From: an uncultured Clostridia bacterium
GTDB lineage: Bacteria > Bacillota > Clostridia > Oscillospirales > CAG-272
DNA: 5,974 nt
NCBI GenBank assembly: GCA_946641795.1
Contig: CAMPBZ010000074.1
Span: 1-5,974 of the forward strand
Direction: 5' to 3'
Below, piece by piece: positions 1 to 5,510 of this stretch. Below the pieces are notes generated by a model. That model was not told the DNA's origin. It made no database searches and saw only the letters and a list, made by a program, of their open reading frames with translations. Made by a program: the position numbers and the translations under genes. How positions within the stretch are numbered: the stretch's first letter is position 1; every line of letters starts with the position of its first letter.

Positions 1-42
1 TGCGCAGGCGTTTGCCCTGTCGGCGCACCTGCCGAAGCTTAA
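1..42 (+). CDS. C-terminal tail of an unidentified upstream gene (frame uncertain)
   Basis: Reading from base 1, the frame stays open for 13 codons and stops at TAA 40-42, just before a terminator-like hairpin. This is where an upstream gene would be expected to end. The peptide (CAGVCPVGAPAEA) is too short to identify. Frame 2 is also open here, and its codons before base 40 look at least as coding-like because they are rich in G/C-ending codons. However, it would have to run through the hairpin and 44 bases into the next gene, stopping at 164-166. In Bacillus subtilis yabB lies downstream of yaaT and yabA, so one of these could be the upstream gene, but nothing in these few residues proves it. 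Confidence 0.28.
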   Translation, partial: CAGVCPVGAPAEA

Positions 43-63
43 AGATACATCTTCGGCGAAATC

Positions 64-99
64 CGGCGGAGCAGAGCCAAATTTCTGCTCCGCCGTTTT
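64..99 (+). terminator. Rho-independent terminator-like hairpin after the upstream gene
   Basis: Bases 64-75 (CGGCGGAGCAGA) pair perfectly with 84-95 (TCTGCTCCGCCG) around an 8-base loop, and the stem is followed by GTTTTC. The run of four T is short, so termination may be partial. Only 27 bases separate the stem from the methyltransferase ATG, which leaves no room for a full promoter after it. Either read-through feeds the next genes or their promoter overlaps the hairpin. Confidence 0.6.
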
Positions 100-111
100 C
101 ATTCTGCACTC

Positions 112-115
112 GGAG
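112..115 (+). promoter_or_regulatory. Ribosome binding site that sets the methyltransferase start
   Basis: GGAG at 112-115 lies 7 bases before the ATG at 123. The frame is open further upstream to base 12, but that extension is translated through the terminator hairpin and has no comparable site, so the start at 123 is preferred. Confidence 0.6.
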
Positions 116-122
116 AACTGCT

Positions 123-899
123 ATGGAAAAGAATGTTGCCCTTTTGCCCGGCGAACGGTTGGATGAAGTGAACGAAAACCTGCGCCTGATCCAGAAAAAG
201 GACGGGCTGACCTTCGGCACCGACGCCTATCTGCTTGCCGCGTTCGTTCGCCCCTCGCCCTCGGCGTTTGCTGTGGAGCTTGGCGGCGGCACCGGCATCG
301 TTTCGCTTTTGCTGGCCAAAACCGGAAAGGTCGGATCGGTCGCCGCGGTGGAAATTCAACCGTCGTTTGCCGACCTGATTGGCCGGAACGCCGCTTTGAA
401 CGGGCTGGAACAACAAATTTGCCCGGTTTGCAAAGACCTGCGGGAGATTGGCGCGAAGGATTTTTCCGCCACGCCCACCCTGGTAGTTGCCAACCCGCCC
501 TACTTGGCCGAGCATTCCGGCAAGACGAACCGCGCGCCCGAAAAGGAGATTGCGCGGCACGAGTGCTTTGGCGATATTTTTGATTTTTGCGCCTGCGCGG
601 GGCGCTTGCTCGGCTCGGGCGGTCGGTTTGTGACCGTTTTTCGCGCCGAACGCCTCTCCGATTTGTATTCGGCTTTGCGGGAAAACCGTTTGGAGCCGAA
701 ACGAACGGTATTCGTCCATTCGGATACCGGCGCGGCACCCTGTATGGTGTTGACCGAGGCGGTAAAAGACGCCGCTCCCGGCTTGCGCGTTCTGCCGCCG
801 CTCTTTCTTTACGAGCCGGCTGGCGGAAAAAACGCGCGGCAAATGACGCCGACCGCCGAAAAGATTTACGCGGCCTGCGCTTTCCCTGACGCAGAATAA
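123..899 (+). CDS. yabB: tRNA1(Val) adenine-37 N6-methyltransferase family protein (YabB/TrmN6-like)
   Basis: A 258-residue class I SAM-dependent methyltransferase. The SAM-binding motif I is VELGGGTG at residues 51-58, followed by the acidic end of strand 2 (VEIQP, 76-80). The catalytic NPPY motif at 124-127 sits in VVANPPYL and is the signature of enzymes that methylate an exocyclic amino group of adenine. The N-terminal segment with DGLTFGTDAYLLAAF (28-42) is typical of the YabB/YfiC (COG4123) family. Family members methylate N6 of A37 in tRNA1(Val) in the cytoplasm. The length matches the family. It is the first gene of an apparent operon, 22 bases before the small membrane protein gene. 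The family call is firm. The exact tRNA target is inferred from homologues, because related NPPY enzymes also modify rRNA or protein. Confidence 0.88.
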   Translation: MEKNVALLPGERLDEVNENLRLIQKKDGLTFGTDAYLLAAFVRPSPSAFAVELGGGTGIVSLLLAKTGKVGSVAAVEIQPSFADLIGRNAALNGLEQQICPVCKDLREIGAKDFSATPTLVVANPPYLAEHSGKTNRAPEKEIARHECFGDIFDFCACAGRLLGSGGRFVTVFRAERLSDLYSALRENRLEPKRTVFVHSDTGAAPCMVLTEAVKDAAPGLRVLPPLFLYEPAGGKNARQMTPTAEKIYAACAFPDAE

Positions 900-921
900 C
901 CAAAGAAAGAAGGTTTGAAAA

Positions 922-1134
922 ATGAAACATCAGTTCTTGAAAATTGCCCTGTTGGCGGGCGCGGCCTTTTTGATCGTCAACGCGGTGAAAAAAGTGAAAG
1001 AAACAATGAAAAAGCAAGCCGAGGCCGACGCTGAAATGGCCGAGGAAGCCGCCGCGCAGGCACAAGCCGAAGAAATGGAAGAAACCGCAGAAGAAGCCGT
1101 AGAAGAGCCCGAAACCACCGAGGAAGACGCCTGA
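922..1134 (+). CDS. Small membrane-anchored, acidic Ala/Glu-rich protein (70 aa), function unknown
   Basis: The start is well supported: AGAAGG at 908-913 lies 8 bases before the ATG. The 70-residue product has one hydrophobic segment at about residues 5-22 (FLKIALLAGAAFLIVNAV). A short basic stretch follows (KKVKETMKK, 23-31), then a long Ala/Glu/Thr-rich acidic tail to the end that probably forms a helix or coiled coil. The lysines just after the hydrophobic segment suggest a single-pass anchor with the acidic tail in the cytoplasm. The overall layout resembles YtxH-like small proteins, but I do not recognise a specific family. It lies between two tRNA-modification genes, and its stop is 4 bases before the next ATG, so it is probably translated in the same operon. 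Good ribosome binding site and tight spacing argue that it is real. Confidence 0.72.
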   Translation: MKHQFLKIALLAGAAFLIVNAVKKVKETMKKQAEADAEMAEEAAAQAQAEEMEETAEEAVEEPETTEEDA

Positions 1135-1138
1135 ACCT

Positions 1139-1900
1139 ATGGAGCCTTTGAAACATCTTTTGAGCTATGCGCGCCGCGCGTTGGAGGATTATGAGATGAT
1201 CCAACCGGGCGACCGCGTTGCCGTTGGCGTTTCGGCGGGAAAAGACTCGCTGACCCTGCTTTACGCGCTTGCCGAGCTGCGGCGGTTCTATCCCGTTTCC
1301 TTCACGCTTTGCGCGATCACGGTGGATATGGGATTTGATCCCCCCGCCGATCTTTCGCCCATCCGCGCGCTTTGCGAAAAGCTGGACGTTCCCTACCATG
1401 TGGTGCCATCGGATATTGCAAAAGTGGTTTTTGATATTCGCAAGGAGAGCAATCCCTGCTCGCTCTGCGCCAAAATGCGGCGCGGCGCGCTCCACGGCTA
1501 CGCCAGCGAGATCGGCTGTAACGTGGTGGCGCTCGGTCACCATTTTGACGACGCGGTGGAAACCTTTATGCTCAACCTGTTTTTTGAGGGGCGGATCGGC
1601 TGTTTTTCGCCGGTCTCCTACCTTTCGCGCAGAAAGATCCGCCTGATCCGGCCGCTTCTCTACCTGCCGGAAAAGGACATTCGCTATTTTGCGCAAAAAA
1701 TGGACCTGCCGGTGGTCAAATCGGTCTGCCCGGCCGACGGAAACACCGAGCGCGAGGCAATGAAGCGCCTGCTTGCCGGATTGGAGCGCGAACACCGCGG
1801 ACTGCGGCACCGCATTTTCGGCGCGATGCAGCGCGGCGAGATTGACGGATTTCACCCCAGGTTCCGCACCCACGAGGAAAAAGAAGAGCCCGACACCTGA
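1139..1900 (+). CDS. ttcA: TtcA-family PP-loop protein (tRNA cytidine-32 2-thiolation-like)
   Basis: A 253-residue protein of the TtcA/TtuA group of ATP-pyrophosphatases, which adenylate a tRNA base and replace its oxygen with sulfur using a [4Fe-4S] cluster. The PP-loop is SAGKDS at residues 32-37, where the usual form is SGGKDS. The CxxC pair is C107/C110 (CSLCAKMRRG), and a third cysteine, C197 (SVCPADG), sits where the third cluster ligand lies in TtcA/TtuA. ALGHHFDDAVETF (131-143) is the conserved HxxDD region. TtcA itself makes 2-thiocytidine at position 32. The exact base made here is inferred. The ATG at 1139 has only a distant GAGGA (1120-1124) and probably relies on coupling to the preceding gene. 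A second in-frame ATG at 1196 has a better site (GGAGG, 1183-1187) but would drop N-terminal residues (ARRALEDYEMIQPGD) that match the family, so 1139 is kept. Confidence 0.85.
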   Translation: MEPLKHLLSYARRALEDYEMIQPGDRVAVGVSAGKDSLTLLYALAELRRFYPVSFTLCAITVDMGFDPPADLSPIRALCEKLDVPYHVVPSDIAKVVFDIRKESNPCSLCAKMRRGALHGYASEIGCNVVALGHHFDDAVETFMLNLFFEGRIGCFSPVSYLSRRKIRLIRPLLYLPEKDIRYFAQKMDLPVVKSVCPADGNTEREAMKRLLAGLEREHRGLRHRIFGAMQRGEIDGFHPRFRTHEEKEEPDT

Positions 1901-1903
1901 CGA

Positions 1904-1910
1904 AAGGAGA
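1904..1910 (+). promoter_or_regulatory. Ribosome binding site that sets the YgiQ-family start
   Basis: AAGGAGA at 1904-1910 is 8 bases from the ATG at 1919 but only 2 bases from an in-frame TTG at 1913. The spacing therefore selects the ATG, giving a 644-residue product. Confidence 0.7.
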
Positions 1911-1918
1911 GTTTGCCG

Positions 1919-3853
1919 ATGGACGCAACGGCGTTTTTACCGCTGAACCGTGCCGAAATGGAAGCGCGCGGCTGGGATCGCCCCGATTTTGTGTACGTTT
2001 CGGGCGACGCCTATGTGGATCACCCTTCCTTTGGCACCGCCATTATTTCACGCGTGCTGGAAGACGCCGGGTTCCGCGTTGCCATTCTTGCCCAGCCGGA
2101 CTATCGCTCCTGCGAGGCCTTCCGCGAATTCGGCAAACCGCGGCTCGGCTTTTTGGTTTCGGCCGGCAACATTGACAGTATGGTTGCCCACTACACCGCC
2201 GCAAAACGCCGCCGCTCCTTTGACTATTATTCGCCGGGCGGTAAGATGGGCTTGCGCCCCGACCGCGCCGTGATCGTGTATTCCAACCGCATTCGGGAGG
2301 CTTACGGCGATATTCCCATCATTCTGGGCGGCCTGGAAGCCTCGCTCCGCCGTTTTGCGCACTACGACTACTGGGAGGATCGCGTGCGCCGCTCGGTGCT
2401 GGTGGATAGCCGCGCCGACATTCTGACCTACGGAATGGGCGAAAAGATTTTGGTTCGCATTGCGAAACTGCTGGATAAAGGCGTTCCCGTCCGCAAAATC
2501 CACGATGTGCGCGGAACGGTCTATCTGACCACGCCGCAGGACACCGTCCATTTTGAGGTTGCGGCGACCTTTGACTACAACGAGCTGAAAACCGACAAGA
2601 GCAAATACGCCGAAGCGTTCGGCATTCAATACAAAAACCAGGACGCGGTGAACGGCCGGGCGATTTGCGAGCTTTACGACGGCAAAATGCTGGTGCAAAA
2701 CCCGCCGATGCCGCCGTTGGAACGCGAGGAGCTTGACCACGTTTACTCGCTCCCCTACACCCGAAACTACCACCCTGCCTACGAGCCGCTCGGCGGCATT
2801 CCCGGCATTGAAGAGGTCAAATTCTCGCTCACGCACAACCGCGGCTGTTTCGGCGGTTGCAATTTTTGCGCGCTTGCCTTCCACCAGGGGCGCACCGTGC
2901 GCTCCCGCAGTGTAGAAAGCGTGGTGGCGGAGGCAAAAAAGGTTACCGAACTGCCCGATTTTAAGGGCTATATCCACGATATCGGCGGCCCGACGGCAAA
3001 CTTCCGCGAGCCGGCCTGCGAGCATCAGCTTTCGCACGGCGTTTGCTCCAACCGCAAATGTCTGGCGCCAACGCCTTGCAAAAATTTGCGGGTGGATCAC
3101 TCCGAATACCTGCGCCTGATCGAAGCGGTGGAAGCCCTGCCGAAGGTGAAAAAGGTGTTCATCCGCAGCGGCATCCGCTTTGACTATTTGCTGTTGGATC
3201 GCGACGAAGCCTTCTTTTACAAGCTGGTGCGCGACAACGTGAGCGGGCAGCTCAAAGTTGCGCCCGAACATTGCTCCAACGCCGTTCTTTCCTGTATGGG
3301 AAAGCCGGATTTTTCGGTTTACGAGCGCTTTCGCAACCGCTTTTTTGCGCTGACGAAAAAGGCGGGCAAAGAGCAATACTTGGTTCCCTACTTAATGTCC
3401 AGCCATCCAGGCTCTACGCTTGCCGACGCGATCGAGCTGGCGCTTTACCTCAAACGGGGCGGCTACGCGCCCGAACAGGTGCAGGATTTTTACCCCACGC
3501 CCGGCACCGCCTCGACAGTGATGTACTACACCGGCATCAACCCTTTGACGATGAAGCGCGTTTACGTTGCCACCGATTACCACGAAAAGCAGTTGCAACG
3601 CGCGCTGTTGCAATTCAACCGGCCGCAAAACGCCGACCTTGTGCGCGAGGCGCTCACCCTTGCCGGCAGAACCGACCTGATCGGCTTCGGGCCGGATTGC
3701 CTGATCCGTCCCGCGGGAAAAGCGCAGCCGAACCGCGCGCAAAAAAAGCCGCGCCAAAAAGCGGCGCCGGCCGAAAAACAACCCGCGCACCGCGCTGCGG
3801 CCGGAAAAAAGCGGATCCCTCCGCAAAAAGCGAAAAAGAAAAAACGTTCCTGA
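1919..3853 (+). CDS. ygiQ: YgiQ-family radical SAM protein
   Basis: A 644-residue radical SAM protein of the YgiQ family (UPF0313), which is widespread but of unproven function. The N-terminal part (about 1-290) carries the family opening with FVYVSGDAYVDHPSFG and a cobalamin-binding-like region. The radical SAM [4Fe-4S] motif CxxxCxxC is C310, C314 and C317 (CFGGCNFC). A second cysteine group, C367, C376, C381 and C387, follows and resembles the extra cysteines of E. coli YgiQ, so a second metal site is plausible. The segment around DFYPTPGTASTVMYYTG corresponds to the C-terminal YgiQ (DUF3362) region. The last 45 or so residues are a Lys/Arg/Ala/Pro-rich, probably disordered tail that may bind nucleic acid. 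The gene starts 18 bases after the TtcA-like gene and ends at a strong terminator, so it is probably the last gene of that operon. Confidence 0.93.
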   Translation: MDATAFLPLNRAEMEARGWDRPDFVYVSGDAYVDHPSFGTAIISRVLEDAGFRVAILAQPDYRSCEAFREFGKPRLGFLVSAGNIDSMVAHYTAAKRRRSFDYYSPGGKMGLRPDRAVIVYSNRIREAYGDIPIILGGLEASLRRFAHYDYWEDRVRRSVLVDSRADILTYGMGEKILVRIAKLLDKGVPVRKIHDVRGTVYLTTPQDTVHFEVAATFDYNELKTDKSKYAEAFGIQYKNQDAVNGRAICELYDGKMLVQNPPMPPLEREELDHVYSLPYTRNYHPAYEPLGGIPGIEEVKFSLTHNRGCFGGCNFCALAFHQGRTVRSRSVESVVAEAKKVTELPDFKGYIHDIGGPTANFREPACEHQLSHGVCSNRKCLAPTPCKNLRVDHSEYLRLIEAVEALPKVKKVFIRSGIRFDYLLLDRDEAFFYKLVRDNVSGQLKVAPEHCSNAVLSCMGKPDFSVYERFRNRFFALTKKAGKEQYLVPYLMSSHPGSTLADAIELALYLKRGGYAPEQVQDFYPTPGTASTVMYYTGINPLTMKRVYVATDYHEKQLQRALLQFNRPQNADLVREALTLAGRTDLIGFGPDCLIRPAGKAQPNRAQKKPRQKAAPAEKQPAHRAAAGKKRIPPQKAKKKKRS

Positions 3854-3854
3854 A

Positions 3855-3900
3855 AATCAAAAACGACCGTCAATGTGGCGGTCGTTTTTGATTATTTTTT
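3855..3900. terminator. Bidirectional Rho-independent terminator between convergent operons
   Basis: AATCAAAAACGACCG (3855-3869) and CGGTCGTTTTTGATT (3879-3893) are perfect inverted repeats of 15 bp around a 9-base loop. On the + strand the stem is followed by ATTTTTT (3894-3900 includes six T). On the - strand, T-rich arm sequence and TTTT follow the GC core. It starts one base after the YgiQ stop and its last bases overlap the TAA (3894-3892) of the peptidase-like gene, so it can end both converging transcripts. Confidence 0.9.
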
Positions 3901-4347
3901 CTTTCGGAAGGGTTTTAAGATCGCGTGCTTGATTTTGGAAAGCCCGGTGCGGCATTGAACGGTCAGAAAGCGCAGCGGGTAGATCCAGTTCCACAGGCGC
4001 GCATAGGCGCGGTATTTTTTTTGCGTGGTAAAAATGTGCTTCTCGTTGCGGTAAAACTCGGCAACGTAGCCCAAAACCCACTCTGCCGGCACTTTTTCCT
4101 TGCGGTAGGTGTTGTCGCCGCGAATGATATAGTAGCCCTTGCGCACGCCGATGATGCGGTGCAGAACGTACTTCCCGTCCGGCCGGCGGTAGAGCGGAAG
4201 ATCGTACTTTTTCAGTTTTTCTTCCCCCAACGGGCGAATGACTACCCGATCCTTTCGGTTGCGGAGCATCGGCGCCATACTCATTCCCACCGTGGTGCTG
4301 ACGTAAAAGCCTTCCTCGGCAAGGATCTTTTCAATATTATCATTCAT
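3892..4347 (-). CDS. S24/S26 signal-peptidase-like protein (small, no membrane anchor seen)
   Basis: A 151-residue protein with the fold signature of the S24/S26 serine peptidase group (LexA/type I signal peptidase). The nucleophile motif is GMSMAP (21-26), with S23 the likely catalytic serine. The second catalytic region is YVLHRIIGV (60-68). It has H63 where bacterial signal peptidases usually have Lys, as in SipW/SEC11-type enzymes. IIRGDN (74-79) supplies the conserved Asp, D78. The N-terminal membrane helix normal for signal peptidases is absent. The C-terminal third is an aromatic/basic helix-like stretch ending in LKPFRKKK, which could hold the protein at the membrane surface. Its ATG overlaps the PqqD stop (ATGA), and the upstream bases (CACCTTCTGCA) lack a Shine-Dalgarno sequence, so translation probably depends on coupling. 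A role as leader-peptide protease is inferred from its neighbours. Confidence 0.82.
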   Translation of the reverse strand: MNDNIEKILAEEGFYVSTTVGMSMAPMLRNRKDRVVIRPLGEEKLKKYDLPLYRRPDGKYVLHRIIGVRKGYYIIRGDNTYRKEKVPAEWVLGYVAEFYRNEKHIFTTQKKYRAYARLWNWIYPLRFLTVQCRTGLSKIKHAILKPFRKKK

Positions 4348-4610
4348 TGCAGAAGGTGATTTTCGGTTAAAACGGCCACGATCTTACTCACGTCGTTTGC
4401 CGCCGTTTCGCGGTCAACATCATATTCGGCCAGCAGAGCGTCCACAAGCTCTTCCTCGGTCAAATCCTTTTGGGAAAGCAAATTCCAGAGAAAGGCGCCG
4501 GTGGCGTTGAGTTTGATCATGGTACGGAAGGTTTTGCTGGTTTCGCCTACGGCAATGGCAACGTAGGAACTGCCAACCTTTTGAATGGTAAAATCCGATT
4601 TGATCTTCAT
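4344..4610 (-). CDS. PqqD-like peptide-binding protein (RRE fold)
   Basis: An 88-residue PqqD-family protein. PqqD-like domains (RiPP recognition elements) form a small winged helix that binds the leader of a ribosomal precursor peptide and presents it to modifying enzymes. Residues 6-30 form the beta-rich start (DFTIQKVGSSYVAIAVG). MIKLNATGAFLWNLL (31-45) is the hallmark of the family. The helical remainder contains LTEEELVDALLAEYDVD (50-66) and ends in LTENHLLQ. The frame is open 25 codons further upstream, but the ATG at 4610 is preferred because AGGAGG lies about 6 bases before it and the product then starts like other PqqD proteins. Its ATG overlaps the kinase-like stop (ATGA) and its own stop overlaps the next ATG. 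The bound peptide is not visible in the window. Confidence 0.87.
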   Translation of the reverse strand: MKIKSDFTIQKVGSSYVAIAVGETSKTFRTMIKLNATGAFLWNLLSQKDLTEEELVDALLAEYDVDRETAANDVSKIVAVLTENHLLQ

Positions 4611-5341
4611 ATCGTTTCCTCCTGTGTGGTTGCGCGGCGCATTGTTTGGTAACAAAGGGTTGCCGCCTCCTCGGATATATTGCACTGCAAAATGAAATAC
4701 GGTACGGCGTGGATCAGCTTATCCAAAAGTGCAAGCTGGCGATTGACCAACTGCCGCGAGCCGCGCAAAAGAAGCTGGTGGACGATTTTGGCAATGACCT
4801 CGTCCTCGTCGGCCCGGCGGATCTTGTTGACCTCTCCGCGCTCCAAAAAACACAGCGCCGCCAATTTGGCTTTTCCGTTATAGCCCCAGTTTTCCTTGCC
4901 CTGCCAGGGGGTACCGAAAACGGTGATGGAGCCGTCCTCTTCCAGCCGGAACAGCGGTTTATCGCCGTTGAGCACGCGCGCGCCGGGAATGGTTTTGAGC
5001 CAGAGTGAAAGATGGGTGGATTTGCCAACGCCGCTCTTTGCCGCAAACGCGTAGGCTTGTCCCTCTACCTCCACCACCGCGGAATGCAGAATGAAAACGC
5101 CGTACTCCGGCATTTTTTCGCAAATTTGCCGGTATGCGCAAATGCTTTCGCAGTAGCCGGTGGAATGCTCGCGGCCATCCTTACCGTTCTCCTCGGCAAT
5201 TTCTTCGTCGGTCACGCGGACTTCAAAATCGACCTTGTCCTCCCCGTCAACGATATAGCCAAGCTCCCGGCATTGCCGCTCGACAAACGGATATTGATTG
5301 TGAATGCGGATGCGCTTTTCGGCCAGTTCGATCACAAACAT
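4607..5341 (-). CDS. HPr-kinase-like P-loop protein of the PqqD-associated type
   Basis: A 244-residue protein resembling the C-terminal kinase domain of HPr kinase/phosphorylase and the related PEPCK-type fold. The core begins with VFILHSAVVEVEGQAYAF (82-99). It is followed by the Walker A loop AKSGVGKSTH (101-110, K107 and S108), NGDKPLFRLE (125-134) in the place of the acidic metal-binding segment, and GTPWQGKENWG (143-153). Residues 1-80 form a less conserved leader domain, and the HPr-specific N-terminal domain is missing. HprK homologues that sit with PqqD proteins, such as the lasso-peptide kinase of the paeninodin cluster, phosphorylate a precursor peptide. That role is possible here but not shown. 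The ATG at 5341 follows GAGAGGG (5355-5349, - strand) by 7 bases. First gene of the operon, behind a near-consensus promoter. Confidence 0.82.
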   Translation of the reverse strand: MFVIELAEKRIRIHNQYPFVERQCRELGYIVDGEDKVDFEVRVTDEEIAEENGKDGREHSTGYCESICAYRQICEKMPEYGVFILHSAVVEVEGQAYAFAAKSGVGKSTHLSLWLKTIPGARVLNGDKPLFRLEEDGSITVFGTPWQGKENWGYNGKAKLAALCFLERGEVNKIRRADEDEVIAKIVHQLLLRGSRQLVNRQLALLDKLIHAVPYFILQCNISEEAATLCYQTMRRATTQEETI

Positions 5342-5389
5342 TCCGTTTCCCTCTCTTTTTTCCGCAGTCGGGGGTTTCCCGCTGGTTTC

Positions 5390-5418
5390 AGTATAACATC
5401 ACTTTTGCTTTTTGTCAA
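5390..5418 (-). promoter_or_regulatory. Sigma-A promoter of the kinase-PqqD-peptidase operon
   Basis: On the - strand, TTGACA (5418-5413) is a perfect -35 box. It is separated by exactly 17 bases from TATACT (5395-5390), which differs from TATAAT at one base. Transcription would begin near 5383, giving a leader of about 40 bases before the ATG at 5341. No clear operator palindrome or riboswitch is seen between promoter and start. Confidence 0.85.
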
Positions 5419-5471
5419 CCGGAATGCGGATTTTTCACCTTCTTTTCGGCATTTTTGTTGTTTCTTTCTCA

Positions 5472-5477
5472 TACAAT
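5472..5477 (+). promoter_or_regulatory. Possible -10 box for the S1-domain gene
   Basis: TACAAT lies 33 bases before the ATG at 5511, in an AT-rich stretch, which would place the transcription start near 5484. No good -35 box is seen at 16-18 bases: TTGTTG at 5455-5460 is only 11 bases away. The call is therefore weak. Confidence 0.35.
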
Positions 5478-5510
5478 AAAACAAAAACGCCAAAGAAAGG
5501 ATGAAGAAAA

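Noticed and set aside
121..1065. Long open frame on the - strand (314 codons) across the methyltransferase and small-protein genes
   Set aside because: It is antisense to well-supported genes, has an Arg/Ala-rich low-complexity product and no recognisable motif. Such frames arise from the G/C-rich third positions of the real genes.
977..1873. Long open frame on the - strand (298 codons) opposite the TtcA-like gene
   Set aside because: No domain or ribosome binding site supports it, and the + strand gene has clear catalytic motifs over the same bases.
2048..3376. Open frame of 442 codons on the - strand opposite the YgiQ-family gene
   Set aside because: Impressive in length, but its product has no family motif and it mirrors the codon bias of the radical SAM gene, whose CxxxCxxC motif and start signals are unambiguous.
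3925..4359. Open frame on the + strand opposite the peptidase-like gene
   Set aside because: The - strand frame carries the GMSMAP, LHRIIG and RGDN motifs and joins the operon by an ATGA overlap; the + strand product shows nothing recognisable.
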